From Burkholderia savannae (GTDB lineage: Bacteria; Pseudomonadota; Gammaproteobacteria; Burkholderiales; Burkholderiaceae), in contig NZ_CP013418.1 in NCBI RefSeq assembly GCF_001524445.2, positions 1,116,001-1,180,000 of the forward strand: a DNA stretch of 64,000 nucleotides, written 5' to 3'. Within the stretch, counting starts at the first letter, position 1. Each line of letters opens with the position of its first letter. The position numbers and the translations under genes are program-made. The notes beneath the pieces were generated by a model, which worked only from the letters and a program-made list of their open reading frames with translations, was not told the DNA's origin and searched no databases. Below are positions 29,020 through 37,428 of this stretch, in pieces.

Positions 29020-30270
29020 ATGGAAGAGAAACATCACAGCTCCGTCGGCATACACGTAGACGAATCCGGTCTCGATCTGCCCGCGCGCGCGCAAATGTGG
29101 AAGCGCGCGCAATGGGCGCTCGCCGCCGTCGGGCTGCTGCTCGCGGCGGGCGGGCTCCGCACGCTCGTCGCCGACTGGAGCCGCGCGAACCGGCTCGACG
29201 CGCTCGCCGCGCAGAACGCGCGCCAGTACGTGAGCGTCGTGCAGCCGAGCGCGGCGACGGGCGCGAGCCGCCTCACGCTGCCCGGCACGCTGCGCGGCTA
29301 CGTCGAAGCGCCGATCTACGCGCGCGCGAGCGGCTACGTGCTGCGCTGGCGCGCGGACATCGGCGCGCGCGTGAAACAGGGCGAGCTGCTCGCCGAGCTC
29401 GACACGCCCGAGCTCGATCAGGAGCTTGCGCAGGCGGTCGCGCAGCGGCAGCAGGCCGAATCGACGCTCGCGCTCGCGAAAACGTCGCTCGATCGCGCGA
29501 GGCAGCTGCGCGAGCGCGATGCGGTGTCGCAGCAGGAGCTCGACGATCGGCAAGGCGCGTACAACCAGGGCGTCGCGAACGTCGCCGCCGCCGCGGCGAA
29601 CATGCGGCGCCTCACCGAGCTGAAATCGTTCCAGAAGATCGTCGCGCCGGTCGACGGGATCGTCACCCAGCGCAACATCGACGTCGGCGATCTCGTCAAC
29701 GCGGGCAACAGCGGCACGGGCCGCGCGCTCTTCACGGTCGTGCAGGCGGACCGGCTGCGCCTCTACGTGCAGGTGCCGCAGGCATATGCGCAACAGGGGC
29801 GGCTCGGCCAGCACGTGGGCGTCGCGCAGCCCGAGCTGCCGGGGCAGACGTTCGACGGCACGATCACGCACACCGCGCAGGCGATCGACGTTGCAACGCG
29901 CACGCTGCAAATCGAGATCACGCTGCCGAACGGCGACGGCAAGCTGATGCCGGGCGCCTACGTGAAGGCGACGCTGCCGATGGCGCCGGCCGGCAACCTG
30001 ACGATTCCGGCGAACACGCTGCTGTTCCGCGCGGAGGGGCCGAGCGTCGCGGTGGTCGAGGCGAACGGGCAGATCCGGCTGCATCGCGTGACGATCGCGC
30101 GTACGCTCGGGCAGACGCTCGAAATCGACGGCGGCCTCGCGCCGGCCGACCGGATCGTGCTGAATCCGAGCGATTCGCTCGCGAACGGCGACGCGGTGAT
30201 CGTCGCGCAGCCGCCGAAGAGCGGGCGGGCCGCGCCGATGCCCGCGCAGGCGGCCGGAGCGCGGACGTGA
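29020..30270 (+). CDS. RND periplasmic adaptor (membrane-fusion protein)
   Basis: 416 residues. Single N-terminal membrane anchor (about 28-47), lipoyl/biotinyl-like half-motifs (PIYARASGYVLRWRADIGA about 90-110; IVAPVDGIVTQRNIDVGDLV about 205-224) enclosing an alpha-hairpin, and a beta-barrel domain after it. It joins the RND pump to the outer-membrane factor. The stop codon TGA overlaps a GTG of the next frame (GTGA), which would allow translational coupling. Confidence 0.92.
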   Translation: MEEKHHSSVGIHVDESGLDLPARAQMWKRAQWALAAVGLLLAAGGLRTLVADWSRANRLDALAAQNARQYVSVVQPSAATGASRLTLPGTLRGYVEAPIYARASGYVLRWRADIGARVKQGELLAELDTPELDQELAQAVAQRQQAESTLALAKTSLDRARQLRERDAVSQQELDDRQGAYNQGVANVAAAAANMRRLTELKSFQKIVAPVDGIVTQRNIDVGDLVNAGNSGTGRALFTVVQADRLRLYVQVPQAYAQQGRLGQHVGVAQPELPGQTFDGTITHTAQAIDVATRTLQIEITLPNGDGKLMPGAYVKATLPMAPAGNLTIPANTLLFRAEGPSVAVVEANGQIRLHRVTIARTLGQTLEIDGGLAPADRIVLNPSDSLANGDAVIVAQPPKSGRAAPMPAQAAGART

Positions 30271-32741
30271 GCGCGCGCATCGCGTTCGGCGCGCGCGGTC
30301 GGCGCGGGGGGCTTCGGCCGTTCGCGTCGTCGGGATCGGTTCGGGCGGTTCGGGCGGTTCGGGCGGTTCGGGCGGTTCGGGCAGTTCGGGCGATGATCCG
30401 GGCGGTCCACTCGATCAGGACGGCAATCCGGGTGGTCCGGGTTGTCCCGGTGATCCCGGTGATCCCGGTAATCTCGCCGATCTCGCCGATCGGTGCGATC
30501 GGTGCGATCGGTTCGATCGGTTCGGTCGATGCAGTCGATGCAGTCGGTGCAGTCGGTGCAGTCGGTGCAGTCGGTGCGGTCGATACGTCTGTCGCGATCA
30601 AGCCGCACGGATCGACCGGCACGCGGAAACCGTCGCGAGCGCCGGACTTCGCCCTTTCGCCGGCTTGCACCGATTCGTCCGCCTTTGCCAATTCGTTCAC
30701 CCTCACCGGTTCGCCCACCTTCGCCGATTCGGCCACCCTCGCCGATTCGTCCACCCTCACCGGTTCGCCCACCTTCGCCGATTCGTCCACCCTCACCGGT
30801 TCGCCCACCCGCGCCCGTTCGCGCACCTCCGCCGATTCAGCCACCCCCGCCAGTTCGCCCGAAATTCGCTGCTCGCTTCAATCGCCGTATACAAGCGGCG
30901 CGCCGAATTCGCCGAATTCTCCCGATCTGCCGCCGCCCAAATCGCGTTCACGCCGGCCGCACCGCCCGCTCGCGTTGCTCGCGCTAGCCGCGTTCGCGCT
31001 CGCCGGCTGCACGGTTGGCCCGGACTACCGCCGCCCGCCCGTCGACACGCCCGCCGCCTGGTCCATCGACCCGGCCGATTCGTACTGGCGGCCCGCCGCG
31101 CCCGCGCGCGCGTCGCTCGCGCCCGACTGGTGGCGCGCGTTCGGCGATCCGCTCCTCGACGAGCTCGAAACCCGCGCGCTCGCGCACAACCCGAGCGTGC
31201 AGGCGATCGCCGCGCGCTACGACCAGGCGCAGGCGACGCTCGCGTCGGTCGCGTCCGCGCAATGGCCGAGCGCGGGCCTCGCCGCCGGCGCGTCGCGCGC
31301 GCGGATCTCGGCCGACCGCCCGCTCACGAACTACGCGCAGGCGAATCATTCGACCGTGCAGAACGACATGCAGATCGGCGCGACGGTCAGCTACGAGCCG
31401 GACCTGTTCGGCCGGATTCGCCGCTCGGTCGAGTCCGCGCAGGCGTCGACGGACCAGGCGCGCGACGACCTCGCGAACGCACGCCTCGTGATGACGGCGA
31501 ACCTCGCGACAAGCTACCTCGCACTGCGCGAGACCGACGCGGAGATCGACGTGCTGAACCGCTCGGTCGCGCTGCAGCGCAAAGCGCTCGACTTCGTGTC
31601 CGCGCAGCATGACCTGGGCGCCGTGTCCGGCCTCAATCTGATGCAGCAGAAGGCGCAGCTCGACGCGACGCGCACGCAGACGCAACTGCTGCTCAATCAG
31701 CGCGCGCAGCTCGAGCACGCGATCGCGACGCTCGCCGGCACGCCCGCGCCGGCGTTCTCGATCCCGCCGCGCGTACAGACGCTCACCGCGCCGACGCTGC
31801 CCGCCGGGCTGCCGAGCGAGCTGCTGCAGCGCCGGCCGGATGTCGCTTCGGCCGAGCGCGCGATGGCGGCCGCCAATGCCGAAATCGGCGTCGCGCGCGC
31901 CGCGTATTTCCCGCGCATCACGCTCTCGCCCGCGCTCGGCTGGGACGCGACCCGCTTCGCGAGCCTCTTCACGGCGCCGAGCCTGCTGTGGTCGGTCGGC
32001 GCGTCGCTCGCGCAGCCGCTGTTCGAGGGCGGCCGGCTCGCGGCAGGCGTCGCGTACGCGCAGGCGGGCTACGCGGCCGCGCAGGCGAACTACCGGCAAA
32101 CCGTGCTGACCGCGTTCGAGGAAGTGCAAAACGCGGTAACCGGGCTGTCGGTGCTCGACGAGGCCGAGCGCCGCGCGCGGGCGGCCGTCGACGATGCGCA
32201 GCGGCTCGTCGGCCTCGCGCAGGACCGCTACGCGGGCGGCCTGACCGCGTACATCGACGTGATCGGCGCGCAGCAGCAGTTGCTCGCGAGCGAGCGGCAG
32301 GAAGTGCAGATTCGCGGGCAGCGCGCGGCGCTCGTCGTGTATCTGGCGAAGGCGCTCGGCGGCGGGTGGAGCGCGGTGGAGACGGAAGAGGCGCAGCGGC
32401 CGGCAGGCGGCGCTCCGATGCCGGCCGCTGCGTCGCGGGATGCCGCGACGCGCGCGGCGGCGAACGGAGCCGGAGCCGGAGCCGGAGTCGGAGTCGGAGT
32501 CGGAGTCGGGAACGAGGCTGGAACAGGCGAAGCCGCCGCGTCGACCGCCTTCGTGCCGGCTACTGCCGCGTCGGCCACTGCGACATCGGCCGTTTCCGTG
32601 TCGGCCGCATCCACGTCGACCGCATCCGCGCCGGCCGCATCCGCATGGCTCGCCGTCACGCCAGCCGAATCCGCACGATCCGCCGGGATGGGCGCACAAT
32701 CTACGGCGAACGCCGGGGCGACGCCGGCCGGCGCGGCATAG
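30267..32741 (+). CDS. RND outer-membrane factor (NodT/OprM-type lipoprotein) with repeat-encoded extensions; start uncertain
   Basis: The OMF body is clear: lipobox LAGC with Cys at 31008-31010, then TVGPDYRRPPVDTPAAW and two OEP repeats, as in OprM/NodT channels. The start is not. From GTG 30267, which overlaps the adaptor stop, the frame is open but gives 824 residues with the lipobox Cys at 248. Other in-frame starts are ATG 30393 and GTG 30432, 30450 and 30459. Between 30459 and the lipobox there is none except a TTG (30975) inside the hydrophobic core. The leader is almost wholly encoded by 9- and 18-bp repeats. The C-terminus adds about 110 Ala/Gly/Ser/Val-rich residues with a hexamer repeat. 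Lipoprotein export with so long a pre-signal would be abnormal, so processing, a CTG start at 30927 or an internal initiation must be considered. Confidence 0.8.
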   Translation: MSARIAFGARGRRGGLRPFASSGSVRAVRAVRAVRAVRAVRAMIRAVHSIRTAIRVVRVVPVIPVIPVISPISPIGAIGAIGSIGSVDAVDAVGAVGAVGAVGAVDTSVAIKPHGSTGTRKPSRAPDFALSPACTDSSAFANSFTLTGSPTFADSATLADSSTLTGSPTFADSSTLTGSPTRARSRTSADSATPASSPEIRCSLQSPYTSGAPNSPNSPDLPPPKSRSRRPHRPLALLALAAFALAGCTVGPDYRRPPVDTPAAWSIDPADSYWRPAAPARASLAPDWWRAFGDPLLDELETRALAHNPSVQAIAARYDQAQATLASVASAQWPSAGLAAGASRARISADRPLTNYAQANHSTVQNDMQIGATVSYEPDLFGRIRRSVESAQASTDQARDDLANARLVMTANLATSYLALRETDAEIDVLNRSVALQRKALDFVSAQHDLGAVSGLNLMQQKAQLDATRTQTQLLLNQRAQLEHAIATLAGTPAPAFSIPPRVQTLTAPTLPAGLPSELLQRRPDVASAERAMAAANAEIGVARAAYFPRITLSPALGWDATRFASLFTAPSLLWSVGASLAQPLFEGGRLAAGVAYAQAGYAAAQANYRQTVLTAFEEVQNAVTGLSVLDEAERRARAAVDDAQRLVGLAQDRYAGGLTAYIDVIGAQQQLLASERQEVQIRGQRAALVVYLAKALGGGWSAVETEEAQRPAGGAPMPAAASRDAATRAAANGAGAGAGVGVGVGVGNEAGTGEAAASTAFVPATAASATATSAVSVSAASTSTASAPAASAWLAVTPAESARSAGMGAQSTANAGATPAGAA
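30338..30391 (+). repeat. 9-bp tandem repeat (GGTTCGGGC), 6 copies
   Basis: Five perfect copies plus one variant; in the OMF frame they encode Ala-Val-Arg tripeptides. Confidence 0.95.
30430..30580 (+). repeat. Cluster of further 9-bp repeats
   Basis: Successive blocks of related nonamers: GTGATCCCG-type (about 30430-30470), GATCGGTGC/GATCGGTTC-type (about 30487-30525) and GCAGTCGGT-type (about 30530-30576). All keep the OMF frame and encode short Val-Ile-Pro, Ile-Gly-Ala and Val-Gly-Ala runs. Confidence 0.9.
30692..30853 (+). repeat. 18-bp tandem repeat, 9 copies
   Basis: Degenerate 18-bp units (TTCGYCCACCYTCRCCGR-like) in direct succession, encoding six-residue units such as SPTFAD and SSTLTG. 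There are no spacers, so it is not a CRISPR array. Confidence 0.92.
32466..32507 (+). repeat. 6-bp tandem repeat (GGAGCC/GGAGTC), 7 copies
   Basis: Three GGAGCC followed by four GGAGTC units, in frame near the 3' end of the OMF gene, encoding Gly-Ala and Gly-Val dipeptides. Confidence 0.93.
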
Positions 32742-32771
32742 CGGCACGCGACCGGCACAACGGGACAACAC

Positions 32772-33470
32772 ATGAAAGTACTGATCGTCGAAGACGAAGC
32801 GAAAGTGGTCGATTACCTGAAGAGCGGCCTCGCCGACGAGGGCTGGATCGTCGATGCCGCGACCGACGGCGAGGAAGGCGCATGGATGGCGCTCGAGTAC
32901 GACTACGACGTCGTCGTCCTCGACGTGATGCTGCCGAAACTCGACGGCTTCGGCGTGCTCGGGGCGCTGCGCGCGCACAAGGACACGCCCGTCATCATGC
33001 TGACCGCGCGCGACCGCGTCGACGACCGCGTACGCGGCCTGCGCGGCGGCGCCGACGACTACCTGACGAAGCCGTTCTCGTTCCTCGAGCTCGTCGAGCG
33101 GCTGCGCGCACTCACGCGCCGCGCGCGCGTGCAGGAATCGACGCTGATCTCGATCGGCGATCTGCGCGTCGACCTGATCAGCCGCCGCGCGACGCGCAAC
33201 GGCGTGCGGCTCGACCTCACCGCGCAGGAATTCCAGTTGCTCGGCGTGCTCGCGCGCCGGCGCGGCGAGGTGCTGTCGAAGACGACGATCACCGAGCTCG
33301 TCTGGGACGTGAACTTCGACAGCAACGCGAACGTCGTCGAGACCGCGATCAAGCGGCTGCGCGCAAAGCTCGACGGCCCGTTCGCGGACAAGCTGCTGCA
33401 CACGATCCGCGGAATGGGCTACGTGCTCGAGGAACGCGCGGAAGAGGACGCGGAGGCCAAACGCTCATGA
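32772..33470 (+). CDS. OmpR-family response regulator (heavy-metal/IrlR-CusR type)
   Basis: 232 residues. Receiver domain (about 1-115) with phospho-acceptor Asp51 in VVLDVMLPKLDGF and the conserved LTKP lysine; winged-helix DNA-binding domain (about 130-225) ending in LLHTIRGMGYVLE, typical of the CusR/CopR/IrlR group. It starts 30 bp after the OMF gene and overlaps the kinase gene by 4 bp. It most likely activates the RND cluster. A resemblance to Burkholderia IrlR is noted, but I do not assign that name. Confidence 0.92.
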   Translation: MKVLIVEDEAKVVDYLKSGLADEGWIVDAATDGEEGAWMALEYDYDVVVLDVMLPKLDGFGVLGALRAHKDTPVIMLTARDRVDDRVRGLRGGADDYLTKPFSFLELVERLRALTRRARVQESTLISIGDLRVDLISRRATRNGVRLDLTAQEFQLLGVLARRRGEVLSKTTITELVWDVNFDSNANVVETAIKRLRAKLDGPFADKLLHTIRGMGYVLEERAEEDAEAKRS

Positions 33471-34903
33471 CGCGCTCGATTTCCAGGCGGCTGTCGGTGC
33501 TGTTCGGCGTCGCGTCGCTGTTCGTGTTCACGCTCGTCGGCGTCGGCCTGTTCGCGATGATGGAGCGGCAACTGTTCGCCGAGCTGCGCGCGACGCTCGA
33601 CACGCGCACGAAGATCGCCGCGATGATCGTGTCGCACGGCACGACGGCCGCGCGCTTCAAGATCACGCAGGACAAGCTCGCCGATCTCGAGCCGCCCGAC
33701 GGCTCGACCCGCTATCACGTCGACAGCGCCGATCCGGCGTTCCGCTTCGGCAAGCCGGTCGAAGGCGAGCCCGACGGGCCCGCCGCGGACGGCTTCCTGC
33801 GGCTGCGCCCGCCCGGCAGCGAATACGACGTGATGACGAAGACCGTCGCGCTGCCCGCGAGCGGCGAGCGCCCGGCGCTCACGCTCGTCGTGTCGACCGC
33901 GTGCGAGCGCACGCAGAAGATGCTGCGGCACATCATGCTGACGCTCGCCGCGCTGATCGCGGCGGCGACGCTCGCGACGCTGCTGCTGAGCCGCGCGGTC
34001 ACGCGCGTCGGGCTCGCGCCGCTCGCGCGGCTGTCGCGCGAAGCCGCGTCGCTCGGCCCCGCGAACCGGCGCCGGCGGCTGCACACCGACGCGCTGCCGC
34101 GCGAGCTGCACGATCTCGCGAGCTCGTTCAACGGCGCGCTCGAACGGATCGAGCACGCGCACGAGCGGCTCGAATCGTTCAATGCGGACGTCGCGCACGA
34201 ATTGCGCACGCCCGTGAGCATCCTGATCGGCCAGACGCAGGTCGCGCTCGCGCGCGAGCGCTCGGCCGAGCGGCTGCGCGAGACGCTCGAATCGAATCTC
34301 GAGGAGTTCGAGCGGCTGCGGATCATCGTCAACGACATGCTGTTCCTCGCGCGCCGCGACCGCGGCGAGCGCGCGACCGATCTCGCCGACGTGTCGCTCG
34401 CGGCCGAGGTCACGCGCATGCTCGCGTTTCTCGACATGTCGTTCGACGACGCGCAACTGCGCGCCGAGCTCGCCGGCGACGCGCGCGCGAGCGTCGATCC
34501 GTCGCTGTTCGGCCGCGCGATGACGAACCTGCTGATCAACGCGATCCAGCACACGCGGCCGGACAACACGATCCGCGTGACGATCGCGGCGCGCGGCGAA
34601 ACCGTCGAGATCGCGGTGTCGAACCCGGGCGAGCCGATCGACGCGACCGCGCGCGCGCATCTGTTCGAGCGCTTCTACCGGATCGAGGAAGCGCGCGCGA
34701 ACAGCAACGAGAATCACGGCCTCGGGCTGTCGATCGTGAAGGCCGTCGCCGAGATGCATGGCGGCGCCGTGTTCGTGTCGTGCGAACGCGGCTGGAACAC
34801 GATCGGGTTCTCGGTCGCCGCGCGGCCCGCCGACGCCGCGCCGCAGGCGCACGACGCGCGCACGGCGGCAGCCGGGCCGCGGCCTACGCTGAAGACGACT
34901 TGA
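33467..34903 (+). CDS. Sensor histidine kinase of the RND cluster
   Basis: 478 residues, start ATG overlapping the response-regulator stop (ATGA). TM1 about 9-32 and TM2 about 155-178 enclose a periplasmic sensor loop of about 120 residues. Then come HAMP, a HisKA domain with phospho-acceptor His244 in DVAHELRTPVSIL, and a HATPase_c domain with N-box NLLINAIQHT and G-box HGLGLSIVKAV. The HAMP-HisKA region resembles heavy-metal sensor kinases. The inducing signal is unknown. Confidence 0.92.
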   Translation: MTRSISRRLSVLFGVASLFVFTLVGVGLFAMMERQLFAELRATLDTRTKIAAMIVSHGTTAARFKITQDKLADLEPPDGSTRYHVDSADPAFRFGKPVEGEPDGPAADGFLRLRPPGSEYDVMTKTVALPASGERPALTLVVSTACERTQKMLRHIMLTLAALIAAATLATLLLSRAVTRVGLAPLARLSREAASLGPANRRRRLHTDALPRELHDLASSFNGALERIEHAHERLESFNADVAHELRTPVSILIGQTQVALARERSAERLRETLESNLEEFERLRIIVNDMLFLARRDRGERATDLADVSLAAEVTRMLAFLDMSFDDAQLRAELAGDARASVDPSLFGRAMTNLLINAIQHTRPDNTIRVTIAARGETVEIAVSNPGEPIDATARAHLFERFYRIEEARANSNENHGLGLSIVKAVAEMHGGAVFVSCERGWNTIGFSVAARPADAAPQAHDARTAAAGPRPTLKTT

Positions 34904-35050
34904 GCGGCCGGCGGCCGGCGCGTTCGATGTCGCCAACGCCGCGCCGCCCATGCCGCCCCGCGCGCGTCGATGCGCGCGGCGCCCGCGGCCCCCGTCGCCG
35001 AAAGCCGCCGCCCCGCCCCATCGCCGAGCGCATACGAGCGCGCATGCGAC

Positions 35051-35770
35051 TCAGCGCACCGCGACGCGCCTCGCCTCCTCGTCGTCCGTCTCGCGCAGCG
35101 GCACCGCGTCCTGCCAGCGCCGCACGTAATCGGGCACGCCCGCCGGCGCGGCGTCGGTGATCGGCGCGAAGTGCGCGTCGCGCATCGGCAGCACGCCCGC
35201 CCACACCGGCAAGCCGAGATCCGCCTCGTCGTCCTTCGGGCCGCCTGCGCGGATCTTCGTCGCGGCTTCGTCGAGCGCGATGCGCAGCACGGTCGTCGCC
35301 GCGAGCTCGTTCGCGTCGCCCGGCCGGGCGTCGCGGCTTCGGCCCGGCGCGATCCGCTCGACGAACGCATCGAGCACGGCCGCCTTCCGCGCATCCGGCA
35401 CGACCTCGAACTCGCCGTAGATCACCGCCGACCGGTAGTTCATCGAGTGATTGAACGCCGAGCGCGCGAGCACGAGGCCGTCGAGATGCGTGACCGTCAC
35501 GCACACCTGCGCGCCCGCCGCCGCGAGCTTCAGCATCCGGCTGCCGTTCGAGCCGTGGATGTACAGATGATCGCCCTCGCGCCAGCACGCGGTCGGAATG
35601 CAGTGCACGCCCGACTCGTCGGCGAACGCGACGTGGCATACGTACGCGTCGTCGAGAATCGCTTCGAGGGTCGCGCGATCATAGCGGCCGCGGTTGGCGA
35701 CGCGGCGCACGCGGGTGCGCGAGCTCGGCGCGGTCGGGGGCCGAGCGGATTCGGCTGCGGTCGAGGTCAT
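35051..35770 (-). CDS. PPOX-type flavin-nucleotide-binding protein
   Basis: 239 residues from ATG at 35770, chosen over the ATG at 35794 because AGGAG lies 9 nt before it. The split-barrel fold of pyridoxamine-5'-phosphate-oxidase-like proteins is indicated by CHVAFADESGVHCIPTACW, YIHGSNGSRML and FNHSMNYRSAVIYGEFE. It probably binds FMN. It is divergent from a MocR-type regulator, which itself carries a PLP-binding domain. A link to vitamin B6 or to a PLP-responsive detoxification is therefore a reasonable inference. Confidence 0.82.
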   Translation of the reverse strand: MTSTAAESARPPTAPSSRTRVRRVANRGRYDRATLEAILDDAYVCHVAFADESGVHCIPTACWREGDHLYIHGSNGSRMLKLAAAGAQVCVTVTHLDGLVLARSAFNHSMNYRSAVIYGEFEVVPDARKAAVLDAFVERIAPGRSRDARPGDANELAATTVLRIALDEAATKIRAGGPKDDEADLGLPVWAGVLPMRDAHFAPITDAAPAGVPDYVRRWQDAVPLRETDDEEARRVAVR

Positions 35771-35833
35771 TCGGCGTGGCTCCTGGATGGACATGATCGT
35801 TTCGATGGGCTCGACGATAGAAAATCTGTGGCA

Positions 35834-35858
35834 CCATGAATAGATCCATGAGATCGAT
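35834..35858. promoter_or_regulatory. Direct repeat, candidate MocR operator
   Basis: Two direct copies of CCATGA followed by AGAT/GATCGAT, starting 12 bp apart, immediately upstream of the MocR start and in the promoter shared with the PPOX gene. MocR/PdxR proteins are known to bind direct repeats. Confidence 0.45.
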
Positions 35859-35874
35859 CATTTTTGGAGCCACG

Positions 35875-37383
35875 ATGGATTACGGCGTGCTGCTGTCGAA
35901 CTTCGAGCGGGACAACGCGCACGACGCGCTCGCGCGCGCGTCGCAGCAGCATCGCCTTTATGCCTGCCTGCGCGCGGCGATCCTGAGCGGCACGCTCGAG
36001 CCCGGCACCTGCCTGATGTCGTCGCGCGCGCTCGCCGAGACGCTGCGGATCGCGCGCAACACGGTGCTTTATGCGTACGAGCGCCTCGCCGCCGAGGGCT
36101 TCGTCGTCGCGCGGCGGCAAGGCACGATGGTCGCGCGCGTCGGCCTGCCGGCGGCGGGCGCGGCCGCATCGCCCGCGCACGCGCGGCCCGTGCTGTCGCG
36201 ACGCACCGCGGATCTGCCGGACACCGATGTCGACGACGAGCGCGAGCCGCTGTCGTTCCTGCCGGGCATGCCCGCGCTCGACCAGTTTCCGCTCGCATCG
36301 TGGCGCCGCGCGACCGAGCGCGCGTGGCGGCGCATCGGCCCCGCGCAGCTCGGCCATGCGCCGCTCGGCGGCAACCTGCGGCTGCGGCAGGCGATCGCCG
36401 AATATCTGCGCGTGTCGCGCGGAATCGGCTGCGAAGCGGAGCAGGTGTTCGTCACCGACGGCACGCAGCACGGGCTCGACCTGTGCGCGCGCACGCTCGC
36501 CGACGCGGGCGACACCGCATGGATCGAGAATCCCGGCTACGTCGGCGCGCGCTCGGCGTTCCAGGCGGCCGACCTGCGGCTCGTGCCGATCCCCGTCGAC
36601 GCCGACGGCCTCGCGCCGAGCGCCGAGCACTGGCGCGCGGCTCCGCCGCGGCTCGTCTACATCACGCCGTCGCATCAGTATCCGCTCGGCGCGGTGATGA
36701 GCGTCGAGCGGCGCATCGCGCTCGTCGCGAACGCGCGCGCGGCCGGCGCATGGATCATCGAGGACGACTACGACAGCGAGTTCCGCCACTTCGGCGCGCC
36801 GCTCGCCGCGCTGCAAAGCCTCGGCGACGACGCGCCCGTCGTCTATCTCGGCACATTCAGCAAGACGATGTTTCCGACGCTGCGGATCGGCTTCGTTGTC
36901 GCGTCGGCGGCGCTCGCGCCGGAGCTGCGCCGCACGATCGGCGCGCTCGCGCCGCGCGGCCGGCTCGCCGAGCAGCTCGCGCTCGCCGATTTCATCGAGG
37001 CCGGGCATTTCACGCGGCATCTGCGCCGCATGCGCCGGCTCTACGAAGAGCGGCGCGACGTGCTGCAAGCCGCGCTCGCGCGCCATCTCGGCGGCGCGCT
37101 GACGGTGTCGGGCGGCGCGGGCGGCATGCACCTGTCCGCGCGGCTCGACGCGCCCGTCGCGGACGTCGACGTCGCGCGCGCGGCGCTCGCCCGCGCGATC
37201 ACGGTGCGGCCGCTGTCGCGCTTCTGCCTGCCGGGCACCGATCGCGCCGCGTACAACGGCCTCGTGCTCGGCTACGGCGCGGTGCCGACCGAGCAGATCG
37301 ACGCATGCGTGCGGCGGATCGGCCTCGCGATCGACGATGCGCGGCGCGGCGCGCGAAAACCGGCGCGAGACGCCGCGAGATGA
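35875..37383 (+). CDS. MocR/PdxR-type regulator (GntR helix-turn-helix plus aminotransferase domain)
   Basis: 502 residues from ATG at 35875; upstream in-frame codons overlap the probable operator. N-terminal GntR-type winged helix (about 22-90; SRALAETLRIARNTVLYAYE), then a linker and a fold-type-I aminotransferase domain. That domain has IEDDYDSEF and the PLP lysine in GTFSKTMFPTLRIGF. Such proteins sense PLP or an amino-acid adduct and control a neighbouring gene, here probably the PPOX gene. Confidence 0.9.
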   Translation: MDYGVLLSNFERDNAHDALARASQQHRLYACLRAAILSGTLEPGTCLMSSRALAETLRIARNTVLYAYERLAAEGFVVARRQGTMVARVGLPAAGAAASPAHARPVLSRRTADLPDTDVDDEREPLSFLPGMPALDQFPLASWRRATERAWRRIGPAQLGHAPLGGNLRLRQAIAEYLRVSRGIGCEAEQVFVTDGTQHGLDLCARTLADAGDTAWIENPGYVGARSAFQAADLRLVPIPVDADGLAPSAEHWRAAPPRLVYITPSHQYPLGAVMSVERRIALVANARAAGAWIIEDDYDSEFRHFGAPLAALQSLGDDAPVVYLGTFSKTMFPTLRIGFVVASAALAPELRRTIGALAPRGRLAEQLALADFIEAGHFTRHLRRMRRLYEERRDVLQAALARHLGGALTVSGGAGGMHLSARLDAPVADVDVARAALARAITVRPLSRFCLPGTDRAAYNGLVLGYGAVPTEQIDACVRRIGLAIDDARRGARKPARDAAR

Positions 37384-37428
37384 GCCGGACGGCGCGCGGG
37401 CGCGAGCCCGCTCGCCATCGGCTCCGGG

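Noticed and set aside
26554..30084. Very long minus-strand frame (over 1,100 codons) opposite the RND pump and adaptor
   Set aside because: Composition is typical of an antisense shadow (Arg, Asp, His, Glu excess) and the plus-strand genes are unambiguous.
30692..30853. Regular repeats that might be read as a CRISPR array
   Set aside because: The 18-bp units are directly adjacent, degenerate and without unique spacers, and no cas genes are present.
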